Assembly (NCBI RefSeq): GCF_910592395.1
Contig: NC_088314.1
Coordinates: 2,728,001-2,792,000, forward strand
Length of the DNA: 64,000 bases
Source: Lineus longissimus
Taxonomy: Eukaryota > Nemertea > Pilidiophora > Heteronemertea > Lineidae
Direction of reading: 5' to 3'
Shown piece after piece: positions 1 to 14,543 of this stretch. A program made the position numbers and the translations under genes. The stretch's first letter is position 1. Every line of letters begins with the position of its first letter. The notes under the pieces were generated by a model. It saw only the letters and a list, made by a program, of their open reading frames with translations. It was not told where the DNA came from and did no database searches.

Positions 1-1513
1 TTTCGAACCCCTGAGCGGGTTGGGCTCGTTAGGTCAGTCACCTAGTAAGGCAGAGGTAGCGCCTGCGGGTCGATTGATGATATTCTCTTAGCGATCGTTA
101 TCACTATTAAGAGTTCCGACGCGACTCCTTGGACGCGACTGGTACTGTACCGGCGAACGCTGGTATAGCAGACGATGGAAGTATTGGAGAACAATGGTGG
201 ACGTCGTGCCGGCGGGTTTTTTTTCGCCTGAAAGAGCGGGATATCTTATGATGAGCCTATAGGGACACAGTGACAGTGTTTGAATGGCGTTGGCTCAAAG
301 CTAATCCAGTGAAGCTACACAGGATTATCGTACTTTGTCAGTGAAAAATGTTGTATTCGCTGGCTCGTTCTTGCCTCTTTCTCCTAGAGATTAGCGTAGG
401 CTGAAGCTTCGTTGTACTGTCAATGTACGGATCGAGGGTAGTCTCCTGCTACATAGCAAAACCAATGACGTTATCATTGTCGTTTCAATCTTAGGAGAGT
501 AACCAGGATATATACCGTGCCCTGAACCAGCCAGGTTGACACTTTTCCTTTGGTGGACTGATAGTTTAGGCTGTGGCTATAGTCAGGCTATTGAACGTTG
601 ATAGCTTATCAGCTCAAGCCGCACGGAGATCAACGTAGGTATCAAATCTGCGTGGGTCAATCAAATTTCAAAAGATTTGAAATTTCGATGCTTCCTTCTG
701 CCGTTAGCGTGTTAGACTCCTAAGGAGGCAATTATCGAATTTGGCCCGAATGCAATAATAAAAATAGATCTGGACACTTTTTCCAGGAGGACATTTTGCA
801 CCGTTACACCGGCCATTCGTAGAAAATTTGTACGCCAGGTATAGTAGAGACTGTTATCAGATGGGAAGTCGAGCAGTGTGATTCTGCCGAGATAGCCGAT
901 CGGGAGTACTCGAGCATTGATGCAAGTCTGCCTGAAAACTCTATTGGCTCACTTTAAGTATTGGCAAGACGGGCGTGAATAGAATAAACGAGATCATGAA
1001 ACTACGATGTTCGTCTGAACAAAGCCTTTGAAATAATATCTTCCAGCCTGCCCTTATAAATCAAAGGTTTACATCAATGGATATTTATATAAGACTTCGG
1101 TGCGCTCTTTGGATGTTTTCTCAGTTTTCATCTCACTTTAGTAAACACGATATGTTATCGAACGTGGCATTATTAATGCATTTCTAGCGTTGTGGTGATC
1201 GACATTTTTAGACTCGAGCGAATTGTTATTGATTTGTTTGGACATCTCGCGCCAGGGAGACATTTCCAGCAGCAGACGATCAGATTCATATAAAAGGCGG
1301 AATCCAGAACATGCGACACGACGGCTGCTGGTGCATGGCCTGCTGCGTTCCTGCATTCATATGACAGTGGAGTTTCAATTCGTAAGGAATACGGGCGCAT
1401 ATGCACAATCTTGTTCGAATATTACATGACAACTGTATAAGATGGATACCTAGACACAATTCGACTGATGGACGAAACAGACTTTCTCGAAATTTTAGCT
1501 TAACTTAACTGCC
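1..1513. other. 5' flank of the M13 gene, no gene seen
   Basis: I see no convincing coding exon, RNA gene or transposon here. The short open frames on either strand lack family signatures and splice-phase partners. The promoter and any 5' untranslated exons of the M13 peptidase-like gene should lie in this stretch, but I cannot place a TATA box or start site with confidence. Confidence 0.4.
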
Positions 1514-4500
1514 ATGCACATATCAGGTCGTGTGGTCATAGTTATCCTCAGCATTGTCATCGTCTGCCTCGTGGTCTGTTGCCTAATTCTTGCCGCGTTC
1601 TTCGCAAACACCGCGGTCCTGATCAAACAGGAGGTCTTGGCGTCAAAGTGTCATACAGCACAGTGTCTTAAGGATGCTGGGCGAATATTAGGGAATTTAA
1701 ACCTGACTATCAACCCCTGTGACGACTTCTACGCATTTGCGTGCTCAGGATGGGTAAAGGAGAACAAAAGTGGCGACAACCAACGAAACCGTGTTTCAAA
1801 ACCATATTTGGATGTACTAGAAAGGGCAAGGCGGATTTTAGAGCGACCGGCGTCGGATGATTTTTTGAGATTGAATTCCACGGAGCGAAAGATGAAGGAT
1901 TATTATAGGTCGTGTGTCGATGACAGGGAAACGGAGGTGGAGAAAATGGGGAGTTTGAAGAAGATGCTGTGGTTGTTGGGAGGATGGGGAAACAAGCCGG
2001 GAGAAGTGGGTAAGTATTCCACATCACCACTTTTCTCAAGCAGAGTTTTTATAAAGGCACCCTGTTGTATTCAGGGATGTCAAAAACAAAAATCAGGGGG
2101 TCCGGCGTGCTTATCAGAAACACACCAATAATGACAGCATATTTGGCGGTCGGCCCCCGTAAATTTTGCTTTGATGAGTAAATTGGTTGATTAGGAGCCC
2201 TCAATTATGGTTCCGGCGCAGAAGTGTCTTTGCTATATGATGCAGGCCGTTGTCAGGTTGTCTTACAACAACCATGCCTTGCTTTTGGAAGGAAAAGCGG
2301 GAATGCATTGACAACTAACCATAGTAGCCTGAAGTGTATAATGCAGGTACGGTATGGCCATATGGGGTGTCCATCAGCCGCCACTTCCGGGTCAGACACC
2401 TTTTGCTCACCAAGAGCTCAATGAAACCAGCAATTACAATACAATAAGGAGCAGCTGTTGGTAATATTCAAGATGGGCACGAGTAGCTTGATTGACGGAT
2501 AATGATCATCACACTTGTTGGAGATCGATATTGGTAATAGAACCACTCTGATCGACATGACCCACTGTACTGCATGTAATCGAATCACTAACGATGGTGT
2601 ACTTACAGCAAATATAACGCTGGCGCTATTTGTAAGACTTAAAGACCATTAGCACGAACCCCGCGGGGCACAGACGCGGGTCTTAAAGAGATCCCTTTGT
2701 CAAGTTGACTGCATACCGACTATTATGCATTGCACAGGACTCAAACCATTCTTGGACCACTTTGCCGATACTTTTTGGGCAGTTCACGTGGTTCTGATGA
2801 GCATGTCCTTTAGTTTGTCTGCTTGTCCTTTTTTCACGCTTACAAAATTACTGCGGTGTCCTACATTGAAGCAACAAATACATCATTAGCTCTGAAGCTA
2901 CATGTAGCTGGTGAGACCCAAGGGATGGGACTTGATGGATTTTCAAACCAATATATCTGGCTACTTTCCATTAGCGTAAATGGACACATATTATTTCAGA
3001 CGCAAGCATCCATTCCATTCCAGGGCATCCATTATCAATTCAGGGGGCCGTATTTCCCCTTGCGACTCCCGACGGGTCGCTGTTTGTCTGCCGTCTATAT
3101 TTATGAAGATAGGCTGCCTTATCATGGTATCATTAACAACCCTCAATAAAATTTTACCATCATTCTTCAACTCATCAAAATTGGCCAAATTTCCCCCATA
3201 ACATGTTTAATATGAGATTATATGCCGGAGAATTTCCCCCGTAAAATGTTTGATAGAAGATTTCTAGTATATGCCGAGCAAAGTGGGCCTGATCAAGTTC
3301 AACGAAGATGCCGACAGGTGTCTCTCCCATCTGACATTACGTCCGCACTATTCAAGATTGAAGAAGAAATACCATTTTCACCAATTCGAACCCGACCAGT
3401 TCCTAAACAGTGTATAGCAGTCACCTAGTCCACTATAGCTCATGCATAGCCCCTCATGTTCGTATCACTTGGCTGTGGATAATGATGCATAGATGCCTCG
3501 AGAAAGCAGAGCAACGAGATGTGCAGCTTTGCATTGATGGATAAATTTAAATCTCTGGCCAACAAGCCCTGATATATAATCAGATGACTGAATAGGTGGA
3601 TTTTCTCCACTGGAAGCCAACATGTTGATTCTTTTATTCGCATACATCCTACCAATCTATTATTAAAAGCGCCGAGGCTTTTTTAAAATTTGAAATGTCA
3701 GTTGGCGTTTGATTAATCGATAGCGCTGATATCTTCTTATATGATGAAGCCACGATATTAGAAATTGCTAAATAGCTTAATTTAGTATTTTTGGTGTGAA
3801 TGAATCTTTGTATTTTTCAATTCAATTCTCCCAGTTACAACCAATTATCAAACAAATTTCGAATGGAATTTTTGGTACGTACCCACCATTGCCTTCCGAG
3901 CTTAGAGTAGGGTGTTTTTTACCATGATAACGAGAATCTACAGCCCCATAATGGGCTGCCAAAGTGCGAATTACGGCCATAATAATCAAATACAGCGTTT
4001 ACCGTTACCATCGACTATAGCGTGCATTGGCCATTTAGGATCATTAATAGCTACGAAAACGGTAGATTCCACTTTCTGTCATAAAGATCAATGTATTGGC
4101 GAATGGTAAAGGTTAATAAAATGATTTAGATACACTAATTTCGTCGATTATATTGAGTGAGAGTGTTTGTTATGGCTGTGGAGGCAACGCTTTTATGCCG
4201 TTACGCATATGTGTGCTACGGGGTGCATGGGTAGCCATTCTTTGCAATACAGCCCGGCCGGGCGTACGGTATATCGATATATCGTAGCAAGAGTTTTCTG
4301 CTCGTGTAAAATGTCAATGTCCCCCAGGAATGTGAGTCACTTTTGATGAAGGATTTAAGTATATCTTTAGACCTATGACAAGCATTATACAGTACGTATA
4401 AAGGTGCAGGGCTAAGATCATTTTGTGTTACACGATGTAGTCCCGCATTTCAAGGCCCCTATTCCAAGTGCTTGGTCCTTCTAGCAACCAGATTTAGACA

Positions 4501-7500
4501 TGCCATAGAACATCGGTTGAAATAAGAGAATTCCTACATCTGGTTGACTAGATAACACCAGCGATGATGAGTGTTTACCTCCTAAACATCGCAACGATGG
4601 CTATCTTTCACCTGAGCATAGACATTCATTTGAATTGCTTTTTCTGACTCTGGCTCCCGACGAGTGGTGAGGTATCTTTATCAAGAGAATCTGTCCAACT
4701 GTAAATTCAAAAAGATGACTTGCCAAGCTCCCTTAGTGCACCGTGTTGAGAGTATATCCCCATGGCCACTCTGTGCAATTCCCATCGGCGAATATCGAAA
4801 AAAATGTTCTCGGCGCGAACTTTTGCTTGCCATTGGCCAATAGACTTGCTTAAGTGTAGTCGAGGCAAGGGGCAAATATCCTTAGAGAATCGGCAGAGAA
4901 TGCAAGGCAAGAAATCATTCGGAAGGAATTGAACTAATGGTCGAAATGCTCATGTTATCTCATCCATCCCGTGGGTCGCTCAACCTGAAACCGACATGAG
5001 ATGGTTATCCGACATTGAATACACCTCCTGTCTCTATGTGGGCGTCTGTAAAACAAGAAACGAATATTCAAAACGAACCAGAAGCGAAATGTTGATAGTT
5101 GCAGCGCCTCAAACACGCGAGGCTATGCATGTCTTTCCTAAGGTAACAACCCCAATTCATGTCCAACCCAGCTCCTTGTTTTCATCATATCTATCTGTGA
5201 ACACATCCTAACAAAATGCAGACCTAGCGGCATTTAGCCACTACCTGCTTTACCATGGACACCATGAATGACAGATATCAACATTCAGAACAGTATTGTC
5301 CATCTTAGATTAAGAAAGCAAAAGAAGGAGAGAAGACGATGAGAAAAAGATGATTAAAATCAAATCTAGCCTGTAATCTGTCTCTAAGTTTCCTGCTTCA
5401 TTTCGATTTCGATTTATTTTCTCGTTTTCCGGCCGCCCTGTCTAGCAGTAGCGGTGCTGATGCTATCTCTCTGGTGGAAAATAGATACCAGATTCTAAAA
5501 ACCGAGTATCATTGCCATGTTGCACCTGCGGAATATAACCTGTCAGGAATAGACGATAAAAAAGAGTAATGTTTATCCTCTCCTTTTGCTTGAACGTAGA
5601 AGGTATTGGGTATCATTGTAGCACGAACGAACTTCTACTCCATGCAGCTAACGAGTAAGGTCGTAGTGGTCGTAGTTCAACTTTTAAACACGATATGCTT
5701 TAATATCTCTGATAAAATGCAACCCTTTATTAAGTTCCCCTCAGACACGAACACTCGTATGAACACAGGAACTAGCATGATTAGTGCAGAGCCCATTCCT
5801 CTGTGCCCATCAAAACAAAAGCGAAGTATCGGCGTCATCCATTCAGACGTCCGCATCCGTCAGCCATGATTGATTATTTATCCCCGGGAGAAGTCAATCT
5901 CTGAATGGTCCAATGATCTGCTTGCCCTATAATGTTGCAGAATCAATGTTTTGCCTACTAGAACACTTCCACAACGATACTTATACAGATGGCTTTCGAG
6001 TGAACGCCATTCTTTGAACTTTTTGCGAGGAAACTCGGTTCCAAATTGACTCTGATCAGCGGCTTTAAAGATGGCTTTCAAGTGTATTGAGTCATTTTCC
6101 ACACCAGTATAGGCCGTTATAGGCATTAGTAAGTGCATTGTACATGTACAGCGCCAACAAATCTCCGGCAAGCAACTTCTTCGGATCAAAGTAGTTGATG
6201 GAAAGCAAGATAAATTGACTTTCAAATTATAATATTTACTTTTCTGCTAATATTAAGGTGAGAATAGACAAGTAATATTTACATATCGTTATCATTTAAT
6301 GATATAACATTATTGTGATACGAGTTCCGTACGCAGTGTTTATTGGGAATTGGTGGTTGGCTAGTTGACGCCAGAGGAGTTGTTGGTACTGGCTGATGCT
6401 CTGGCCGCAGACGACTGAATTATGGGTCAGTATCAGGGGTTTACACATGATATACCCAAAAATGGTTCAGGGAGAAGGAATCCTCAGAGTTCCGAAATGA
6501 TTCTTTCTGATTTTTTATCAACTAAACGAACGTCGCATCCTTTTCAGATTTTTCCAACTGGTTACCGACGCGATTTGAAGTGAACACAGCCTTGGCCACT
6601 TCACGTTTCGTCCTCGGCACGCCAGCCTTCTTCTACGTTTATGTCGATGTCGATGCTGGCAACAACGATATTCCATTCATAAAAGTGAGTGAATTGGTGT
6701 TTTATTATGAACAAGACGCCAGCACCTATACGCTTAGGCGTTTTCACCTGACTAAGGTCTACTAAGCAGACGATAGAACTGAGCGTGTGCCACATTAAAG
6801 CAGATGTCAAAGAATCCTCTTCAAATCTACCAAATGTAAACATTTGTTTTTCTAAATAATGAAATCCAGATTTTCATCAAATGATTTCGCTTGCAAAGCT
6901 GTGAAATCAGTGCTTCTATTTTCAGCTTGAAGAAATCTCCGTCCATGACTGTCAGATGTACAACAAGAGATACAGAACATACCTGAGGAACATTGCCAAT
7001 CACTTCGGTCCAAAGAGAACGGTGGAGGAATTTGTGGATGGAATATTCTCAATCTATATGAGATTATGCCAGGTTGGTGATCCAATAGGAGAACAAATTT
7101 ATTCAATTATCGCGTGTTTACCGACTGTATCAATTAAAATAAATTTAAACTCTCATCAAACCATCTTGAAGTGTTTTTCAGCGATGAGTTAAGCCTCGGA
7201 CGGACTTCTATAAGACGTCCGTGATACACTTTATCGCGTGTTTGCACTTGTCTTGTAATAATGCAGGCATCATTGGTTTTGCAGCTTGATTATGATAAAC
7301 TTGATAGTACCAACCGAATGCGTGAGATGACGATGGCCGAAGTACAGCAACATCTGGACGCAAGAGAGGTCAGTATTCGCAGTACAGGGAGAATACACAC
7401 CAAAATTGGCCGTATCATTGTCAGGGTGTATCGTATAACCAGCTGGAAGTGACAAGAACTTAGTCTCATTGAACCATCTCAATGTTGAGAAATTAGGTAG

Positions 7501-10500
7501 CTTACCATTCCATATATTTTCGCGTCAGTTACCCAAGTATTAGCACTACAGTTGCTTTGCTTCAAGATTTCATTTTGTTCTCAACATGGCTTACCCCTGA
7601 CATAATCTGGCCCACTTCAATCTTTCTTCCCCTTTGAGGAGTCATCCACAGCCCTAGCTTTCTTCAGCAAATTCACCATAGACAGTTAATTGACATGCTT
7701 GGATGAAAATTTCGTTCCTTAACGACATTGTCGCCTGATTTAGTCCATCCCTAATATCTCAGTCAGCTTGACCAAGAACCGCGAGGAACCGGACTAATGG
7801 TCAATTGTCATGGTGACTGTACCAGACTAACAGCGTTGTTTCGACCTGATAGCTAAATAGCAAGCAAGCTCACACAATCACCCCATCAAGACTGGCGTCG
7901 GTTGGCAATATATAATAAGCCACCAGTTAACATGGTACCCTATATGAGATGCCAATCTAATTTTGGTGAAAATCAACATCACCAGAGTGCTTATCTAGGG
8001 GATATTAATGCTATTGGTATCCCAAGATATTGATCGAGATATGTTACAGGCTTGATTGATGACCGTAAGAGTAGCTGGTAAGACTAAACCGAGTCGAGTC
8101 CCCATCCGAGCTCTGTTTGGATTGCGACCAACGAGGCTCTCCTGATATTCTTGTACAGGCTATTGTTTTGGTTACTTTGCATATTGCGTACAACAACACC
8201 ACACTGGAGCTGGTAGGATACTCAAAGCAAACCAAGTAGGCCAGGCAACATAACCAGCGGCCTCGATGGGAACTTATACTACTTAGGTCGAATATTATGT
8301 TGTTGATACTCAGTTTTTACCACGGACGAAGCCAATATAGCCAGTGGTCTCAATGGGAACACGTACTACTTACGTCAAATCATATTAATACTGATATCAG
8401 TGTGTACCATGAACGTAGCCAATAGGAAGTGATCAAGTAGTCTCGCCAGGACCTATCAATACGTCCAGATATAGAATCTGATTAGCTTTGAAGTGTACCA
8501 GAGGTGAAACCAATACCAAAACGCCACTCTACCACGAGTAAGCCACCAATTTGTCCACTACCGGTGCCTTCTCTCTCTGCCAAATTCTTATGTCAGTACG
8601 CAGTAACTACGGAAGAGATATCGAATAATATATAAAGGTTAAACGTGACACTTTGTTTCTTCATAGATCCCTGCTAAAATTGCCAATCTAGCTTGCTTCG
8701 CCAGAACTGTGGAGTGTCGAGGAAGAGATTTATCAGCTTCATCGGTGTCTGCTGGGAATTCTATTGACTTCTTTTCTATCACTTTCAGGTACACTGGGAA
8801 CATTATTTCAACTTTCGCTACAGATTCGATGAGAAGACCAAGTTTGTGTTCGTTCATGGCAACATGACATTGAGATATTTGAAGGTGGTCGACGTCATTG
8901 CAACAGAGATGTCTCACAGGTAAGAGCTACAGAATTAGCAAAAAGAATTCTTGACCAAAAGAAAAGAAAAGGTATAATTCTTTCGTTTTTTGATGGTGTT
9001 GGTTGACTATTCTTGTACTAGGTGGATGTTTAAATGAAACAATGGACTTGACATTGTCCAAATGATGCAGACTGTCTTTTTGCAGCGCAATCCGAGATTT
9101 CCTAGCCCTGAGATTCATGGAACAGAATATCTTTGCGATGCCAAAGTTGATCCAAGATGAATACAATGATCTTAATAGGGACTTCAACCAAGCAACAAAA
9201 TGTAAGCACAATATGTACATGTAACCAATACACATACGTATATTCCCACTTGGTACAAATGTTGACGATGAGACACCAAGCTTATTGATGTGAGTAAGTA
9301 TGCTGCCACAATTGCTCAGAGAATTTGATCCACCCACAGCGCAATATGTCCAATCAATAGATATGATAAAATATGCATAGAGCCTTACCATTCTGTTTTA
9401 ACAGAAATTGGTTTTGGCAATCATTCTAGAGATCTAACAGTTCCAGATTAAACTAATGTGGAAGATGTCTTAGAATCGATATTCTCAACTTCATTTTTTT
9501 CTCGATTATAGGTGATATCAGGAACACCTGTCCAGAGAGAGATTGGAAACATTGTATTATCTATCACCTTGATGACGTCATGGGTCTAGCTCTAATGGCT
9601 GCCTTGGACGATGACCTTGAACATCCTGTGATTGGGAATATGAAGGTGAAAGATTCATCATAAATATAGTAATCTCTTTACTGATTTAGTTTAGTTACGT
9701 TCTTGTTCAATGGCTTATTTCATCTGTGGAGAGAAACAACTCAACCTTCAATAACATGTACAAATCGAAAATGTCTTTTCATGCACCTATGTAAACCCAG
9801 CGTTATTGGTGATCAATATTCATCCTTCCGTTATTCATCACTAACCACACTTCCATTACCCCCAGGTTAAACGGATTGCAGACGCTGTCAAGCAAGCTGT
9901 GTTACGACGTGTCGACAATCTAGATTGGGTGCCTCGACCTGTCAAGAAGATCATACAGGAACAGGTGAGATGAACAGAATATGTATTGGTAGCCATCGGA
10001 AGGTTCATCGACATTAACATGCTTCTAAAAGAGAAATGTTACTATAAACGGCTAATTTTGATGTATCTTGTACGAACATTGCCGTCATCATGTTGCCAAA
10101 GTAGAATCAGTGGTCGCTTCCTCGACTTCCTCACTGTATATATGAATACTTCGCTCACGTTACTTCTTGGGTGATATTTTTTGCCGTCTAGAGCGTATGT
10201 ACTCGATTTTTCCAGGCAAACCTTTCGCTTTGGTTCTTGCTTTGCCATGTGCACCAATTGACAACAAAGCGACTTTGAAGCTTTTGTGTTGCATCAGACG
10301 CACACAAGCTCACAATGTGCCGTCTATAAAACGAGACGACCAAACGAAGACGTACTATATCTTTAATTTCGGGAAAGAATTCTATGCATACATCAAAGTA
10401 AGGATTGTACACGTCTCTTTCAGATTGTTACAGATGTAGCTTTATTAGGTGGGCCAAAATGGATAAAAAACAAGAGCAAGTTAGATTTATTCTACGAGAA

Positions 10501-13500
10501 GGCAAGTCAATTTGTTATATCAAGATGTTTTGTACGAAGTATGAATATGAAAAAACTGGAAAACGATTTGAATGGTATGGCTAATCTTCTATTCTCTACT
10601 GCCGAGTCCGAGTCCGGTGGTCTGAGACCACATAATTTCTACCAACAGTGGTGTGAACATAACCTGCCGATATCTTCTTCCAAAGGATAACATTCGCCAC
10701 TGTTATTGATTCCTGCTGAGAATGTTTAAAAACCCAGATGTACAATAAGGTTGACACGGTCAATTAGTGAACACTTGAGCAGCTCATGCATTACCTTATT
10801 TTGCTCTTTACCTCGCAGTTAAAAGAATTCACGCCTAGCCCGATACGCGGTCTATTGTCTTTAAACAAAGCCCGCTCGCACCTCGCTCAAATTCCCATTG
10901 TTCTATTGTGTTAGCAAACAAGGATTATTAGGAAAAATCTTGATAACATCGACCCCCACGAAGATCTTTCAAGGGGTCGATAGGCTTTGGCCGGCTAGGG
11001 CAACGAGACGTATTGTTGGTTTCCAATGACCTCGAAATGGATCAAAATGGCACTTGATCACCTTCTTGCCTTGTCATCCTTAATTGAAACTCAACGAACA
11101 TCATTCTAGCAATGTTCACTTTCTTGTTTTCCAGCTCACGGTATCGAATACCTCGTTCCTCGAGAATTACCTGCGTGGAGAGGGATTTAAGGACATGGTT
11201 GAAGCCAAGATGTTAGAAATGAAGGACCAGGCTGCTGAATTCAACCTAAACTTTAGGTGAGTATCACGATATCTCTTAGTACCATCTCCAATGGACGTCA
11301 CCTTGTCCTTGTATGATATTGCATGTTCATGTGCATTGAAAAATAAAACTCTTGTGTCAACTAACAGTCTTGACACTATAGGCCTACCTCTCTGAAATTA
11401 TTCAACAAAGTGTAAGCTTGCAACAGTGAAGCTAACTGGTGGCTATTTTGTTTCAGGTACAGGCGGGCATTGATGACCAAACCTCATGATCTTGAGAATG
11501 GCAACATAGGTAATTATGATAGTCGATATTTTTGTTACTTACTATTAAGTTGTAGCAACTGACAGTCGCTCCCCAGGATCTCAGGAGGCTTATTATATGC
11601 TCCTTACCCCGCTTTCCCTTCTTTTGTTTAGGTATTGTACTTGGGTTTATAGAAGAGCCGTTCTTTCATCAGAAGTCAGAAGGGTAAGTCAACATAGGCG
11701 AGGTCCATGTTAGGCATGCCATCGAATGCTCCATTTCCTGATTGGTTTCTCGCTCGCTTTTGAATGTAACAGAAATGAAATTTGATAGAAAAGAGGAAGC
11801 AGGTCGGAAGTTGTTCTACATAGCGAGGGTAGCCTTGATGCTACAAATATGCAATAAAAATCATACACAGAGAACGAATAAAAAAAAGCGATCAAAAGGG
11901 TGAAAGTAAAAGCTTCAATAGTTTATGGTTTTTCCGGTTTAGATTGGCACATAAGGTTTTTACGGAATCGACAATTCCATTCTCCTCCCTGGTGATATGT
12001 CTAGGCCTACATGTTGGATTTACAAACAGGACATTGGCGGCAGAGAGGCTCGACGAACTAAACACTCGGTTACACAGGGATTAAAAAAATGTGCTGTGCA
12101 GAAGTCATATCAGGAAAAAGCAGGTCATTTCTTTAAGTAGATTCTTTAAGTTATAAGCAGCCAATGATTGGCATGAAATTCGCCTTCTGCTTTTGAAAAT
12201 TCTTTCTATTTTTCAGGTTTGTAAACTACGCGGGTGTAGGGAACATCATTGGCCATCATTACGGTCATGGCTTTGATGGACGAGGTAAGACATTCTTTAT
12301 CTCTTTTTGATTGCGTGATTGATAAATGATGGTTTTATCACACAGTTATTGTAATGCACTTATTTATGTTAATCGCCTTTTAAACAGCGCCTTTCGCATT
12401 TGCATCTTTGGCAGCATCGACCAGTCTATCTCAACCCTGACTAGTCTATGCAAATAAAACATGGAGGCAGACACAATTAGCTGGCACGATGTTTATATGT
12501 TTCAGCTCTCTCGAAGCTGGTCTCCATGAATATCATTCCGGGATTCAAGAACAGAATCGATTGTGCTACGCAGTACATGAAGAGTTTAGCATACAGAGGG
12601 GAGGATGTAAGTTAGCCGAGAGAAGTAATTTACAACTACTATACTAAACATTTCTCATCGCCATGTTAGTGTGAAACATCCAAGCATCCCGTTATAAAAA
12701 GTATGTCTTGGACATCAAGTCCAGTGGAAGTGAGTTGTCCGCCTGGAATAAATGTACGAGTTGCCTATAATATGACTGGTCTGTATGACCACCTATAACT
12801 GGGGGACATTGTTAATACTTCTACACCAGCACGAATCAATTAACTACTGCTCAGCTAGATTAAAGTTGTCAGGATACGAGTAAAAAGAAAATGATAATGT
12901 CAATCTGGCTCTGGCCCTTTACTCTAAAGCAGATGAACCACTTCTGCGGCAGCATAGCAATAGAGTAGCGTTTAATAGTCTGTATCTCCAACCTATGTCA
13001 AATATCCAGAAGTCCCGGACTCGCACGTTACTACCACACCCCCACCGCCCAACCACCTGCAGCCATATAGCAGTCAGAGGTGAAATCCTTGTTAGAGAGC
13101 AAATGGAAGGGGACGTAAATGGAGAAGGCGGGTCAGAATTTCTACTACCCTGTATCGACGTGATCATTTCAGCATTTCGATAACTAAATACATGTAGAAG
13201 GTGCAGAAGAATGATTAGGTTTTAATTTTCTCTCATTCTTGTGAATTTCAGCTGAGTAATATTACCTTCCAAGGGTACGACATGCTGGTCCGACGGCTAG
13301 TGGCAGATATTACGGGGATAAAGTTTTCATTTGAGGTCAGTGGCTATATTGATCTCTTGACGGATATTGATTCCAATAGAACTACGTGTTCTTACTTCAT
13401 GTTCAGTTGTAATCGAAATCGAAAATTGCCTTTTTCTATATTTTGTGTCAAGAGGTTCCTAATTGTAGCCACGGTTGACATAAGACTCTGCATGGCAGGT

Positions 13501-14543
13501 CTCTTTTCCAATGCGTCACTTCGCCCGGATGAATAGATGGTTACCGTTCAGAAATGCTCAGGCGTCGCGCTTCGTGAGCAGCTCGTCTGAATGCTATATT
13601 TCTAAATATCAGAACAATTTCAAGAAGGACGACCAGCTCTTCTGTATTGATATCAGAATATACTGTAAACCCTTGATTGAAAGAGTCCTTTGTCTAATCT
13701 AGGCATATACAGACGCCGCTAGAAATGGTGAGATTGGTGACCGCATGTTGCCAGGACTGTCATATTCTTCAGAACAGCTTTTCTTTATCCAACTCACACA
13801 GGTAGGTAAGACACAATCACAAGTACATGTACGCTCTTTTCACCTTTGTGAGGTACAATGGTTTGGAGAGAAAAAAAGGTTCCTATACTCAACCTTGCCC
13901 CGATTATAACATCCGTAGACACAACTTTGGCACTGAGTGCGGTCGAACATAGAAATGGACTCGTCGAACCCTTTGTCGAGGCATTTGCATAGGTATGTAA
14001 CAGATTTTATCGGAAAGTCCCTACAAGAGGGTGTTGGGCTCTGTCCGACCTTATACGTAGGACAGAGTGACCTATTGCGTAATTGACACATGAAACTGAT
14101 ACGCTCAGATGTTGTACTTCTTTGCAGGGATGGTGCATGAAAGGAAATCCATCGTCGGACTTGGTCACCCCGGGCTTCAGGTTTGTATTCACTTATGATT
14201 GCTAGTAAGGAAAAAAAGAAAAATGCTCAACCCGTATTATACATCCAGGGTACCTGCGTGTGCTTACGGGGTCGGCTATGAACTGTGGAGGGACCTTTCC
14301 GACAAATGCGTCAAAAACGCAGGTCATCTGTAGACTATACTTGTTGTTAGAGGTATTTAGTCTAGTCAAAATGTCGGAAAGAAGGAGTTTTCGAGAATGG
14401 TCCTCGATATTGTACATGAATTGAATGTCTGTCATTATTTCAGAATTACATCAGCCCTCTCACAATCGGAATACCTGGCCAATGTGTTCAACTGTCCAAA
14501 AGGTTCGGCCATGAATCCACGAAGGCAATGTGATGTCTGGTGA
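1514..14543 (+). CDS. M13 (neprilysin/ECE-like) type II membrane protein, predicted catalytically inactive
   Basis: Seventeen coding exons join in phase to 697 residues: 1514-2009, 6548-6684, 6926-7072, 7267-7368, 8789-8919, 9086-9201, 9512-9645, 9866-9964, 11135-11256, 11457-11509, 11632-11683, 12217-12284, 12506-12606, 13252-13335, 13703-13801, 14128-14180, 14444-14543. The N-terminus has a six-residue cytoplasmic stub, one membrane segment (about residues 7-35) and the family motif NPCDDFYAFACSGW. The C-terminus is the family signature NCPKGSAMNPRRQCDVW. Length is close to the usual 700-770. Active-site motifs are altered: HExxH reads HHYGH (12254-12268), the ENIAD zinc-ligand motif reads RRLVAD (exon 14), the substrate motif NAFY is not recognisable, and DVHSPG reads DLVTPG. 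Active M13 enzymes are zinc ectopeptidases that clear signalling peptides. This protein probably binds rather than cuts. Every splice junction keeps frame, so it is unlikely to be a decaying pseudogene. Confidence 0.88.
2010..6547 (+). other. long first intron of the M13 gene
   Basis: This 4.5 kb intron separates the membrane-anchor exon from the ectodomain exons. I found no credible exon on either strand. It holds one small tandem duplication: a 45-bp block containing 'aatttccccc' and ending in 'atatgccg', repeated at about 3187-3276. The position is typical for intronic enhancers, but nothing in the sequence shows one. Confidence 0.4.
3187..3276. repeat. diverged ~45-bp tandem duplication
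   Basis: Two adjacent blocks share 'aatttcccccrtaa', 'atgttt' and a closing 'atatgccg', separated by small substitutions and indels. It lies in intron 1 of the M13 gene, and no function is visible. Confidence 0.45.
8250..8425. repeat. ~87-bp tandem repeat, two units, in M13 intron 4
   Basis: The two units align over 'ccagyggyctcratgggaac', 'tactactta' and the closing 'gaacgtagccaata' (first unit 'ggacgaagccaata'). A third, weaker partial unit may follow to about 8520, around 'gtgtaccagaggtgaaaccaata'. It is intronic repeat DNA with no coding potential seen. Confidence 0.5.

Noticed and set aside
1-40. tRNA-like 'ttcgaacccc' at the left edge
   Set aside because: No acceptor stem or anticodon arm can be folded around it.
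8927-9391. A 154-codon minus-strand open frame
   Set aside because: It overlaps M13 exon 6 antisense and carries no recognisable motif; it is a shadow of the real gene.
12217-13335. M13 active-site loss as a sequencing error
   Set aside because: At least three separate motifs in different exons are altered by in-frame substitutions with no frameshift, so single-base error is not a reasonable explanation.
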